Notes under the pieces: model-generated | What the model was told of the DNA's origin: nothing | Databases searched by the model: none | Seen by the model: the letters and a program-made list of their open reading frames with translations, nothing else | NCBI GenBank assembly: GCA_031291295.1 | Contig: JARLJI010000013.1 | Location: 1-64,000 of the forward strand | Direction of reading: 5' to 3' | Length of the DNA stretch: 64,000 nt | From: Rhodoferax sp. | GTDB taxonomy: Bacteria; Pseudomonadota; Gammaproteobacteria; Burkholderiales; Burkholderiaceae_C | Made by a program: the position numbers and the translations under genes | Part shown: in pieces, positions 19,380 through 27,222 of the stretch | Layout of the letters: every line of letters begins with the position of its first letter | How positions within the stretch are numbered: position 1 is the first letter of the stretch

Positions 19380-19394
19380 TGGCATGGTTCATGC
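19380..19394 (+). promoter_or_regulatory. Sigma-54 (-24/-12) promoter candidate of the PEP-CTERM gene
   Basis: TGGCATG-N4-ATGC matches the sigma-54 consensus TGGCACG-N4-TTGC at all but two positions, and the GG/GC dinucleotides have the required 10-nt spacing. It predicts a start of transcription about 25 nt before the TTG start codon. Control of PEP-CTERM genes by RpoN and the PrsK/PrsR pair is known in other floc-forming betaproteobacteria. Confidence 0.65.
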
Positions 19395-19432
19395 GGCTGC
19401 TATGAGCTCCTAGTCAACCATGGAGAATTCAC

Positions 19433-20950
19433 TTGCCAGCACACGTCAACAACAAGGCCTCGTTGCCTTTGTCCCTCGCAATCTGCAGCATCTTATTTAC
19501 AACACTTCCTGCATTGGCAACCCCACTTTCGTCGGTGCCGCTGACGAGTTTCACGCAAGGTGATCTCGTCATCAGTACGGTCTCGTCCTTCAATGGAGGC
19601 GGACTCGACACCGCCGCGCCCATCGTGTTGCAGCAGCTCCAGCTTGGAGCGGGCGGTACGAGCGCTACTTTGAACGGCTCGCTGACTCTGCCGCAAACCA
19701 GCAGCGGCAACAACTCGGCAATCTCCGGCGAGTACGGCTCCGCTTCGGAAGGGATATTGCAGCGCTCGGTCAATGGCCAGTACCTGACCATCATGGGTTA
19801 CGGCGTCAACGCCGCTACCTTCAACAGCGCGCCGTTGTCAACCTATGGCACCGCCGCATTGGGTCAGACCACCAGCTTGACCGCCGCCAATCAGACGGGG
19901 ACTCCCGTGACCACGGTTGCCCGAGTTGTGGCCTTGATCGGCGCCAACGCCAGCGTTGACACCAGCACCGCATTGACCGGTGTGTTCAATACCAACAACC
20001 CGCGCAGTGTGGTCACCGTCGATGGTTCCTCGTTCTATGTGGCGGGTCAGGCTTCCAGCAAAACTGATCCCACCCAGGGTGTGTTTTACGCCATTCGCGG
20101 TGCGACGACGGCAACCGCCATCGACACCAGCACCGACGCGCGCGTGGTGTCCATCTTCAATACTGGCAGCGGCAACCAGCTGTATGTCTCTCGCGACCAG
20201 AATCCCCCCGGCAGCGGCGGTCAAAATTTCACCAACGTCAGCTCCCTCGCGAATGCTAGCGGCAACCTGCCCACCTCATCGGCCGGCCTGGTTTCCACCC
20301 ACATCACGCCCCCAGCCAGCCCGCTTTCCCTGGGCGGCAACAACGGCTCCATCAACGTGACGGCGAATACCGAAAACGGCATTAACAACTCGCGCTTGGG
20401 CAGTTTCGTCTATCTCAGCCCCGAGAGCTATTTCTTCGCCAGCCCCAATGTCCTGTACGTCGCCGACAGCGGGCAGCCCAAGAACGGCAACGTTGACAAG
20501 GCGGCGCTGGGTGACGGCGGGCTGCAAAAATGGGAGCTCATCAACAACACCTGGACGCTGGAGTACGTCCTTTATAACGGGTTGAATCTTGTGAACAACG
20601 ATGCGTTGGACCTTGCCGGCAACACCACAACCACGCCCGGCGTTACCGGCTTGTTGGGATTGACCGGGCAAGTCATGGCGGACGGCACGGTGGAACTGTT
20701 TGCCACGAGCTACGGGCTCAACGAACTGTCGCCCAGTTTCCTCTATGAGATCACGGATAACCTGGACTTCTCCACTGTCGCCCAAGCCAGCAGCGAAAGT
20801 TTCACCACGCTGTTTGCAGCGGACGCCGGGACGTCGATTCGTGGTGTGGCTTTTGCACCGTCGTCGGTACCGGAGCCGGCATCGCTGCCCCTGGTAGGCG
20901 CCGCATTGCTGGCGCTGGTGGTGAGCCGCAAGCGAAGCCAAAGAACATAA
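19433..20950 (+). CDS. PEP-CTERM sorting-domain surface protein
   Basis: A 505-aa exported protein with a signal peptide of about 28 residues (ending LPALA). A long Ser/Thr/Asn/Gly-rich low-Lys body follows with beta-repeat character. The C-terminal PEP-CTERM tripartite signal is VPEPASLPLVG, a hydrophobic helix ALLALVV, and a basic end SRKRSQRT. Such proteins are cleaved and anchored by exosortase and are linked to exopolysaccharide and floc formation. The start is TTG 19433 with GGAGA 6 nt upstream; the ATG at 19419 is out of frame. No exosortase gene is in the window. Confidence 0.85.
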   Translation: MPAHVNNKASLPLSLAICSILFTTLPALATPLSSVPLTSFTQGDLVISTVSSFNGGGLDTAAPIVLQQLQLGAGGTSATLNGSLTLPQTSSGNNSAISGEYGSASEGILQRSVNGQYLTIMGYGVNAATFNSAPLSTYGTAALGQTTSLTAANQTGTPVTTVARVVALIGANASVDTSTALTGVFNTNNPRSVVTVDGSSFYVAGQASSKTDPTQGVFYAIRGATTATAIDTSTDARVVSIFNTGSGNQLYVSRDQNPPGSGGQNFTNVSSLANASGNLPTSSAGLVSTHITPPASPLSLGGNNGSINVTANTENGINNSRLGSFVYLSPESYFFASPNVLYVADSGQPKNGNVDKAALGDGGLQKWELINNTWTLEYVLYNGLNLVNNDALDLAGNTTTTPGVTGLLGLTGQVMADGTVELFATSYGLNELSPSFLYEITDNLDFSTVAQASSESFTTLFAADAGTSIRGVAFAPSSVPEPASLPLVGAALLALVVSRKRSQRT

Positions 20951-21005
20951 CCGATCGAGCAATGGATCCGATGAGACCTTCAAGTCTTGTCAATCACCAA
21001 AACAC

Positions 21006-21029
21006 AAATGGCACCCGTAGGTGCCATTT
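21006..21029. terminator. Bidirectional terminator between the PEP-CTERM and phasin genes
   Basis: AAATGGCACC and GGTGCCATTT form a perfect 10-bp stem with a CGTA loop. The A-run on the left and T-run on the right allow termination from both sides. It sits between the two convergent stop codons. Confidence 0.85.
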
Positions 21030-21059
21030 GATCATCGCTGCCCTGAGGCGGCCACTTCC

Positions 21060-21605
21060 TTAAGCTGTTTTCGTGGCTTTTTTAACCGCGTCGACGGCTT
21101 GCGTGGTCGCTGCCTTGAACTGCGACTGAGCCACTTCCACTGCCTTTTTGGCCGAAGTCTGGGCCGACTCGACGGCGGACTGACCAGCGGTCAGCGCGGT
21201 CTTGAAGGCGGCAACAACGGATTCGGTTCCAGCGGGAGCGTTCTTTGCCAGATTTTCCACCACGCCGTTAAACGCCTTTTGCGCTTCAACCGTCTTGGCT
21301 TCTACAGCTTTGGAAAACTCTGCGCCGCTATCAGCCAGAATGGTCTGAACGTGCTGGAAGTAGGCGACAGATTTCTCGGCCAGCGGCTTCAGTGCGCTAG
21401 ATTGCAACGCCAGAAACTCCTGGGCATCCTTAGCGCCCAGAACGGACTGGACATGGCTGAATGACTCACCCAAGAGAGCCTTGGAGGCGGTCAGGTTCAG
21501 CTCGACCAGCTTTTCGATGCTGGCGTGAGCCTGGGACGCCAGGCCTTCGAGGGCTTGTGCGTTTGCTTTGCTGGTGGCGATGAATTGTTCGGCGGTGTTG
21601 TTCAT
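21060..21605 (-). CDS. Phasin family protein (polyhydroxyalkanoate granule-associated)
   Basis: A 181-aa Ala/Lys/Glu-rich, fully helical protein with the phasin_2 pattern: NNTAEQFIATSKANAQALEGL at the N-terminus, FLALQSSALKPLAEKSVAYF in the middle, and a Lys/Ala-rich tail. It coats PHB granules and limits their size. The frame extends upstream, but ATG 21605 behind AAGGAA is the proper start. The promoter region has a TATAAT box and a TGCA-rich palindrome typical of PhaR-type control. Its presence implies PHB storage, although no phaC/phaA/phaB genes are here. Confidence 0.93.
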   Translation of the reverse strand: MNNTAEQFIATSKANAQALEGLASQAHASIEKLVELNLTASKALLGESFSHVQSVLGAKDAQEFLALQSSALKPLAEKSVAYFQHVQTILADSGAEFSKAVEAKTVEAQKAFNGVVENLAKNAPAGTESVVAAFKTALTAGQSAVESAQTSAKKAVEVAQSQFKAATTQAVDAVKKATKTA

Positions 21606-21670
21606 GTCAATTTCCTTGGGGTTGGTTAAACGAATCGGGGACCTGCGTAGCAAAAGCTCTTTTGGAGCTA

Positions 21671-21690
21671 TTTATGTTGCAGTGCAGCAT
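21671..21690 (-). promoter_or_regulatory. Operator-like TGCA palindrome in the phasin promoter
   Basis: On the plus strand TTTATGTTGCAGTGCAGCAT, with the palindromic core TGCA-N-TGCA, lies about where transcription should begin. A near-identical 20-mer is found in the fadB promoter (53280-53299). The CTGC-N3-GCA form is like sites reported for the PHB regulator PhaR. Confidence 0.55.
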
Positions 21691-21696
21691 GAGCGA

Positions 21697-21702
21697 ATTA
21701 TA
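21697..21702 (-). promoter_or_regulatory. -10 box (TATAAT) of the phasin gene
   Basis: A perfect TATAAT on the minus strand, about 92 nt before the phasin ATG. The -35 position is poor (no TTGACA-like hexamer), as expected for a promoter under strong specific control. Confidence 0.55.
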
Positions 21703-22163
21703 GGGATAGCCCTGGAAGTGCGGTGATGTTTTTCTGTCTCTCGGCAATCATTAGGGGCGTTGATCTAGCACATGCGCAGCCTGCGTTATCAAACCCACTG
21801 GGGTTGAGTTGTCTTTTCATGCGGCGACTCAGATGTTTGCGTAATTGCGGCGTGGCGGAGGACGCTTGCTCAGCGCCACAGGGGACTGCGACTGGGACGG
21901 GGCGTGGAACGAACCTTTGGCAAAGGGGAGGAACAAGTCTAATGATTAGCTTATTTAAGTTAACATAATATACATCGTGTAAAATACAACTACGGTTCCC
22001 AGCACCAGAAAACTTGCCCCCAAGACCTGCAAACCCGCGCCCATTCAGGTCAGCGAAAGTGTGACGGGTTTTCTGTCACAGAAAAATGTCATCATTGCCG
22101 GCGATCTGATACGCCTTTTCGAATAACGGCGGGTTTTCCTCTTTAACGGCGCAAGTTTTCTTC
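21703..22163. other. Intergenic region, no gene recognised
   Basis: About 460 bp between the phasin promoter and the ABC permease. An 81-codon frame at 21723-21968 has no convincing ribosome site or protein-like composition. An AT-rich stretch at 21940-21990 (TTAACATAATATACAT, TAAAAT) may be the permease promoter. TGTGAC and GTCACA at 22061-22081 form a small hairpin. No known riboswitch structure was recognised. Confidence 0.5.
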
Positions 22164-23927
22164 ATGACCCGGATGGACTTTAGTTTCGACCTTAAACGCA
22201 CAGCCAATGCTTCCGCATGGCGGTTGCTGCCAAACGGCTGGGATTTCGTTGCCTTTCCGCTGATCATCTGCCTGATCGCGATGGGATTCATCGGGTTTCA
22301 TGAAACGCTGGCGCCGATGTCAACGTTGAAGACCCACGCTATTTCACTCGACCCGTCAAACCTGCCTGAATACGCGATGCGTACGACGCTGCGCATGCTC
22401 GCGGCGATGGTCGCATCGCTGCTCTTCACGCTCGTTTACGGCACGCTCGCCGCCAAGAGCCGCCGCGCGGGTCTGGTGCTGGTGCCTATTCTCGACATCC
22501 TGCAGTCGGTGCCGGTGCTCGGCTACATTTCGTTCACAGTCACGTTCTTCCTTGCCCTGTTCCCGGGGCGCGTGCTGGGTGCGGAGCTGGCGGCGATCTT
22601 CGCGATCTTCACCAGCCAGGCATGGAACATGACGTTCAGCTTCTATCAGTCGCTGCGCACCGTGCCGCACGATCTGGATGAAGTCTCGCGTGGTTTCCAT
22701 CTGACGTCGTGGCAGCGTTTCTGGAAGCTCGAAGTGCCGTTCTCGATGCCCAGCCTCATCTGGAACATGATGATGTCGATGTCGGGCGGCTGGTTCTTCG
22801 TGGTCGCGTCCGAAGCGATCACGGTGGGCAGCAACACGATCACGTTGCCAGGTGTCGGTGCGTATCTTGCGCAGGCGATCTCCGACAAGAACCTGCACGC
22901 GATCGGCTGGGTGATTCTGGCGATGACGGTCGTGATTCTCGCGTACGACCAGTTGCTGTTCCGGCCGCTCGTCGCATGGGCCGACAAGTTCCGCATGGAA
23001 AACACCAGCTCCGGCGACGCGCCGGAGTCCTGGCTGCTCGACCTGATCCGCCGCACCCGGCTGATTCACCGTCTGCTCGTGCCGCTCGGCTGGATATTGG
23101 CGGGAGCCGCGCGCGTGCCGCTGCGCGTGCCGGCGGCATTCGACCGGGTTCGCTTCCAGCTTCCACAACGCCAGAAATCGTCGCGCATGGGTGACCTCGT
23201 CTGGGGCATGCTCGTGATCCTCCTGACCGTGTACGTCGTCTACCGCGTGGTGGCTTATGTGCGCACCGGCGTTGCGCCGGGCGAAGTCGGCCACGTGTTC
23301 GTGCTGGGCCTCATTACGTTGCTGCGCGTGCTGGTGCTGATCGTGATCGCTTCGGTCATCTGGGTGCCGATCGGGGTGATGGTCGGGTTGCGTCCCGCGC
23401 TGGCCGAAAAGATTCAGCCGATCGCCCAGTTTCTGGCGGCGTTCCCGGCGAACCTGCTGTTCCCTGTGTTCGTGATCGTGATCGTGCGCTTCCACCTGAA
23501 CCCGGACATCTGGCTGTCGCCGCTGATCGTGCTCGGCACCCAGTGGTACATCCTGTTCAACGTGATTGCGGGTGCCAGCTCCTACCCGAACGACTACCGC
23601 GAGGTTGTCGCCAATTTCCAGATCCGGGGCTGGCAATGGTGGCGCCAGGCCATCCTGCCCGGCATCTTCCCCTACTACGTCACAGGTGCGATTACCGCGT
23701 CAGGCGGCGCGTGGAATGCGAGCATCGTCGCAGAATACGTGCAGTGGGGCGACACCAAAGTGGCTGCCCATGGTCTCGGCGCGTACATCGCGCAGATGAC
23801 TGCCGCAGGAGACTATCCGAAGATCATTCTCGGCATTGCCGTGATGTCGCTGTTCGTCACCTTGTTCAACCGTGTGCTGTGGCGTCCGATGTACGCCTTC
23901 GCCGAATCCAGGCTTCGGCTCAATTGA
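22164..23927 (+). CDS. ABC transporter permease with two fused permease domains (nitrate/sulfonate/taurine class)
   Basis: A 587-aa membrane protein built from two BPD_transp_1 units, about residues 60-285 and 350-580, so one polypeptide supplies both transmembrane halves. Each has an EAA-type loop for ATPase docking: EVSRGFHLTSWQRFWKLEVP in the first and EVVANFQIRGWQWWRQAILPG in the second. The substrate is unknown. Its ATPase follows 11 nt downstream, but no periplasmic binding protein gene is adjacent. Codon use (cgctcg, gatcgtg, gcgatg) looks like Burkholderia rather than the rest of the window, suggesting transfer. Confidence 0.92.
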   Translation: MTRMDFSFDLKRTANASAWRLLPNGWDFVAFPLIICLIAMGFIGFHETLAPMSTLKTHAISLDPSNLPEYAMRTTLRMLAAMVASLLFTLVYGTLAAKSRRAGLVLVPILDILQSVPVLGYISFTVTFFLALFPGRVLGAELAAIFAIFTSQAWNMTFSFYQSLRTVPHDLDEVSRGFHLTSWQRFWKLEVPFSMPSLIWNMMMSMSGGWFFVVASEAITVGSNTITLPGVGAYLAQAISDKNLHAIGWVILAMTVVILAYDQLLFRPLVAWADKFRMENTSSGDAPESWLLDLIRRTRLIHRLLVPLGWILAGAARVPLRVPAAFDRVRFQLPQRQKSSRMGDLVWGMLVILLTVYVVYRVVAYVRTGVAPGEVGHVFVLGLITLLRVLVLIVIASVIWVPIGVMVGLRPALAEKIQPIAQFLAAFPANLLFPVFVIVIVRFHLNPDIWLSPLIVLGTQWYILFNVIAGASSYPNDYREVVANFQIRGWQWWRQAILPGIFPYYVTGAITASGGAWNASIVAEYVQWGDTKVAAHGLGAYIAQMTAAGDYPKIILGIAVMSLFVTLFNRVLWRPMYAFAESRLRLN

Positions 23928-23938
23928 GAGCAACATTA

Positions 23939-25297
23939 ATGCAAACCGCGATGCAAAATCCCAAAGCCGCCGTAACCGCCGCGCTTGCCCAGACGCCGCC
24001 AATGCCTGCGCGTCTGGGCGAAGAGATTCTGTGCGTCAAGAACGTGCAGCGCGGCTTCCAGAAGACGCAAGGCGAGCTGCTCGTGCTCGACGATGTCAAC
24101 CTGGCGCTGCGCGAAGGCGAGATCGTCGGCATGCTGGGCCGTTCGGGCTCGGGCAAGTCGACGCTGCTGCGCATCATCGCCGGCCTGATCGAGCCGACCG
24201 GTGGCGAAGTGACGTACCTGGGCAAGCCGCTCGAAGGCCCCGCCAAGGGTGTCGCGATGGTGTTCCAGACCTTCGCGCTGTTCCCATGGCTGACCGTGCT
24301 GCAGAACGTGGAAGCGGGCCTCGAAGCCCAGGGCGTGGGCGCGAGCGAGCGGCGCAAACGGGCGCTGGCGGCGATCGACTTGATCGGCCTCGACGGGTTC
24401 GAGAACGCCTATCCGCGCGAGTTGTCGGGCGGCATGCGCCAGCGCGTGGGCTTTGCGCGTGCGCTGGTGGTCGACCCGACCCTGCTGCTGATGGACGAGC
24501 CGTTCTCCGCGCTCGACGTGTTGACAGCCGAAACGCTGCGTACCGACCTGCTGGATCTGTGGACGCAGGGCCGCATGCCGATCAAGTCGGTGCTGATCGT
24601 CACGCACAACATCGAGGAAGCGGTGTTCATGTGCGACCGGATTCTGGTGTTGTCGTCGAACCCGGGACGGGTGATCGCCGAGATCAAGGTGCCGTTCAAG
24701 CATCCGCGCAACCGTCTGGATCCGGTGTTCCGGCAATTGGTGGACGACATCTACGCGAAGATGACCGCACGCCAGACCGACGAAGCGGCGAAGAAGGGCC
24801 TCCAACTCGGCAGCCGGCTACCGCAAGTGTCGACCAACCTGATGGCTGGCCTGATCGAAACGCTGGCCGCAGCGCCCTACCATGGTCGTGCGGACATGCC
24901 GGAAATCGGGCGTTCACTGCAACTCGAGGTGGACGACCTCTTCCCGATCGCCGAAGCATTGCAACATCTCGACTTTGCGGAAATACGCGAAGGGGACATC
25001 TTCCTCACACCGCAGGCGCGTGTCTTTGCGGAGCTCGGCACGCAGGAACGCAAGATGATGTTCGCCGAACATCTTCTGCAGCATGTGCCGCTCGCCGCGC
25101 GAATCACGAAGGTGCTCAACGAGCGCCCCGGCCATCGCGCGCCACGCGTGCGTTTCGAGCAGGAGCTGGAAGATTTTTTATCGGACAACGCCGCCGAAGA
25201 GACGCTCGATGCGGTGATCAACTGGGGCCGCTACGGCGAGATTTTCTCGTACAACGACAAGACGGAAATTTTCAGTCTGGCGGACGTCGAGTCCTGA
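23939..25297 (+). CDS. ABC transporter ATPase with C-terminal AAA-associated domain
   Basis: 452 aa. A normal SsuB/TauB-like ATPase occupies residues about 28-270: Walker A GRSGSGKST at 67-75, Q-loop QTFALFPWLTV, signature LSGGMRQRVG, Walker B LLLMDEPFSALD and switch His in VTHNIEEAV. A C-terminal extension of about 130 residues (around 310-440) matches the AAA-associated domain found on this transporter subclass, probably a regulatory winged-helix-like unit. The frame is open upstream, but ATG 23939 gives a sensible N-terminus just after the permease stop. It forms a complete importer core with the upstream permease. Confidence 0.92.
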   Translation: MQTAMQNPKAAVTAALAQTPPMPARLGEEILCVKNVQRGFQKTQGELLVLDDVNLALREGEIVGMLGRSGSGKSTLLRIIAGLIEPTGGEVTYLGKPLEGPAKGVAMVFQTFALFPWLTVLQNVEAGLEAQGVGASERRKRALAAIDLIGLDGFENAYPRELSGGMRQRVGFARALVVDPTLLLMDEPFSALDVLTAETLRTDLLDLWTQGRMPIKSVLIVTHNIEEAVFMCDRILVLSSNPGRVIAEIKVPFKHPRNRLDPVFRQLVDDIYAKMTARQTDEAAKKGLQLGSRLPQVSTNLMAGLIETLAAAPYHGRADMPEIGRSLQLEVDDLFPIAEALQHLDFAEIREGDIFLTPQARVFAELGTQERKMMFAEHLLQHVPLAARITKVLNERPGHRAPRVRFEQELEDFLSDNAAEETLDAVINWGRYGEIFSYNDKTEIFSLADVES

Positions 25298-25314
25298 GTC
25301 AGCAAGGGCTGCCA

Positions 25315-25974
25315 CTACCATTTGCCCTTGGGCTGCCCGGCGCGCACAAATGCGCCAATCAGGTCGGCCACATCCTGCCGGTTGGCGCGCTGCGCGAAAT
25401 TGATGGCGTTCAGGCCTTTCTGGTTCTTCAGCGTGGGATCGGCTCCCTCATCGAGCAGCAGTTTGACGGCCGCGGGCGTGCCGTAGGACGCGGCCATCAT
25501 CAGCGGCGTGGTCCCGTTGGGCGACGCTGCGTCGATATACGCGCTGTTGTCGAGCAGCAGGCTCATGATTTCCAGGTGGCCGCCGGTTGCCGCGTAATGC
25601 AGCGGCGCCCAGCCGGGCTTGTTGACATCGGCCCCCTTGGCGATCAGTTCACGCACCATATCGAGCTGGCCCTTGAGCGCGGCGATCATCAGCGGGCTCT
25701 CGTCCTGCCGATTGCGGGCCTCCACGTCGATTTTTGGCGCGTCGAGCAGCGCCTGGGCCGCCTTCAGCGCGGGTTCGTTCAACGCCATCAAGAGGCCGTT
25801 TTGGCCCTTGGGGTCGCGCGTGTTGGGGTCGAATCCGCGCGCGATCAAGGCCTTGATGGCGCCCGCATCATTTTGCTTGATAGCCGCAAAGAAATCATCG
25901 TAAGAGCTGGCTGATGCGTAATTAAATCCAATTAAAACAACCAGATAAATAATTATCTTGAAGTAGTTTCTCAT
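25315..25974 (-). CDS. Exported ankyrin-repeat protein
   Basis: A 219-aa protein with an N-terminal signal peptide (YFKIIIYLVVLIGFNYASA) and about four to five ankyrin repeats (GFDPNTRDPKGQNGLLMAL, DESPLMIAALKGQLDMV, GWAPLHYAATGGHLEIM, GTTPLMMAASYGTPAAV). It probably acts as a periplasmic protein-protein adaptor with unknown partners. The ATG overlaps the tatD stop by 4 nt, so the two are translationally coupled. It ends 17 nt from the convergent ABC ATPase gene. Confidence 0.9.
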   Translation of the reverse strand: MRNYFKIIIYLVVLIGFNYASASSYDDFFAAIKQNDAGAIKALIARGFDPNTRDPKGQNGLLMALNEPALKAAQALLDAPKIDVEARNRQDESPLMIAALKGQLDMVRELIAKGADVNKPGWAPLHYAATGGHLEIMSLLLDNSAYIDAASPNGTTPLMMAASYGTPAAVKLLLDEGADPTLKNQKGLNAINFAQRANRQDVADLIGAFVRAGQPKGKW

Positions 25975-26777
25975 GATTTGACTCCGCTGAACAGGCGCTC
26001 GAAATTGGTGCTGGTGGCATGCGCAATGTCTTGCACGGGCAGGTTTTTGAGCTGGGCCAGCTGCTGCGCCACGTATGGCACATACGACGGATTATTGGTT
26101 TTGCCGCGGTAGGGCACGGGCGCCAGGTACGGGCTATCGGTCTCGATCAGCAGGCGGTCCAGCGGCACAAAAGCCGCCACATCGCGCAGATCCTGGGCGT
26201 TCTTGAAGGTCAGGATGCCCGAAAACGAGATGTAAAAACCCATGTCGAGCGCGGCCCGGGCCACCTGCGCCGTTTCTGTAAAGCAGTGGAAAACACCGCC
26301 GGCACTGCCGCTGCCGCCCTCCTCGCCCTCTTCCCGCAAGATCGCCAGCGTGTCGCTAGATGCGCTGCGGGTGTGGATGACCAGCGGTTTGCGCGACTGG
26401 CGCGCGGCGCGAACGTGGGTGCGAAAGCGCTGGCGCTGCCATTCCATATCGGCCACGCCGCGCCCGCCCTTGCGCTCGTCCATCTGGTAATAGTCCAGCC
26501 CGGTCTCCCCAATGGCGACCACGCGCGGCAGCGCGGCGCGCTCCAGCAGATCCTGCAGCGTGGGTTCCAGCACGCCCTCGTTGTCGGGATGCACGCCGAC
26601 CGTGGCCCAGAAATTGTCATAAGTCGTTGCCAGGGAGTGGACGGCCTCGAATTCCTCCAGCGTGGTGCAGATGCACAGCGCCCGGTCAACCTGCGCCTCG
26701 GCCATGGCGCGGCGTATGTCGGTCAGTTGGGCCAGCAGCTCGGGGAATGCGAGGTGGCAATGCGAATCGGTAAACAT
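25971..26777 (-). CDS. tatD: TatD-family metal-dependent hydrolase (DNase)
   Basis: A 268-aa TIM-barrel hydrolase with the full set of TatD metal ligands: DSHCHL at residues 4-9, GETGLDYY, the His of VIHTRS, the His of FHCFTE and ETDSPYLAPVPYRG near the end. Family enzymes are 3'-5' DNA/RNA exonucleases or deacylases. It stands between pilZ and the ankyrin gene in the mltG operon; tatD-like genes next to tmk-holB-pilZ are common in proteobacteria. A 72-nt gap holding an interspersed element separates it from pilZ. Confidence 0.95.
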   Translation of the reverse strand: MFTDSHCHLAFPELLAQLTDIRRAMAEAQVDRALCICTTLEEFEAVHSLATTYDNFWATVGVHPDNEGVLEPTLQDLLERAALPRVVAIGETGLDYYQMDERKGGRGVADMEWQRQRFRTHVRAARQSRKPLVIHTRSASSDTLAILREEGEEGGSGSAGGVFHCFTETAQVARAALDMGFYISFSGILTFKNAQDLRDVAAFVPLDRLLIETDSPYLAPVPYRGKTNNPSYVPYVAQQLAQLKNLPVQDIAHATSTNFERLFSGVKS

Positions 26778-26780
26778 TAT

Positions 26781-26842
26781 TTTTAGACGAAATAGGCTGT
26801 AGCCCTTGTCCGCTCAGCGCAAATAGCTATGAAAGGTATAGC
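26781..26842 (-). repeat. Interspersed ~60-bp element between pilZ and tatD
   Basis: Minus strand: GCTATACCTTTCATAGCT, variable middle, AAGGGCTACAGCCTATTT. It fills most of the pilZ-tatD gap, in the direction of transcription. Confidence 0.8.
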
Positions 26843-26849
26843 GCGGCGA

Positions 26850-27209
26850 TCAAACGGTTTGGGTCTCCCGGTCCGAGCCCAGATGCCCGCCCAGGATTTC
26901 TTCGATCTTGAGCTTGAGCAGGCGGGATTTTTCGTCGTGCGGAAAACGCACGCCCACGCCCTGCGTGCGGTTGCCGGACGGCTTGGCCGGCGTCACCCAA
27001 GCCACCTTGCCGGCGATCGGGTAGCGCTGAGGGTCGTCGGGCAGGGACAGCAGCACATACACATCGTCGCCCAACCGGTACTCGCGCGCCGTGGGAATGA
27101 AGATGCCGCCCTCGGTAAACAAGGGAATGTAGGCCGCATACAGCGCGGCTTTTTCCTTGATGGCCAGCTGGATGACGCTGGGCCGGGGGGTGGAAGGTAA
27201 AGTGCTCAT
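26850..27209 (-). CDS. pilZ: PilZ-domain protein (type IV pilus/c-di-GMP family)
   Basis: A 119-aa single PilZ domain of the pilus-biogenesis type, located after holB as in Pseudomonas and Neisseria relatives. The beta-barrel part runs through IPTAREYRLGDDVYVLLSLPD to GKVAWVTPAKP. The usual c-di-GMP motifs (RxxxR and DxSxxG) are absent or degenerate, as in true PilZ, so it probably acts through protein contacts rather than by ligand binding. It starts 13 nt after holB. Confidence 0.9.
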   Translation of the reverse strand: MSTLPSTPRPSVIQLAIKEKAALYAAYIPLFTEGGIFIPTAREYRLGDDVYVLLSLPDDPQRYPIAGKVAWVTPAKPSGNRTQGVGVRFPHDEKSRLLKLKIEEILGGHLGSDRETQTV

Positions 27210-27222
27210 TCAGTACGGTAAC

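Noticed and set aside
21645-21670. GTAGC...GGAGCTATTTATG in the phasin leader as another copy of the gene-invading element
   Set aside because: Only one arm fits, and this stretch overlaps the operator-like TGCA motif; similarity may be chance.
21723-21968. 81-codon ORF between the phasin and the ABC permease
   Set aside because: No ribosome site, no recognisable family and unusual composition.
21900-22163. Riboswitch upstream of the ABC permease (guanidine or manganese type)
   Set aside because: No conserved core of either class was found; only a short TGTGAC/GTCACA hairpin.
23872-25914. 680-codon open frame over the ABC ATPase
   Set aside because: Arg/Gly/Ala-rich out-of-frame translation of the ATPase and the ankyrin region; no protein-like motifs.
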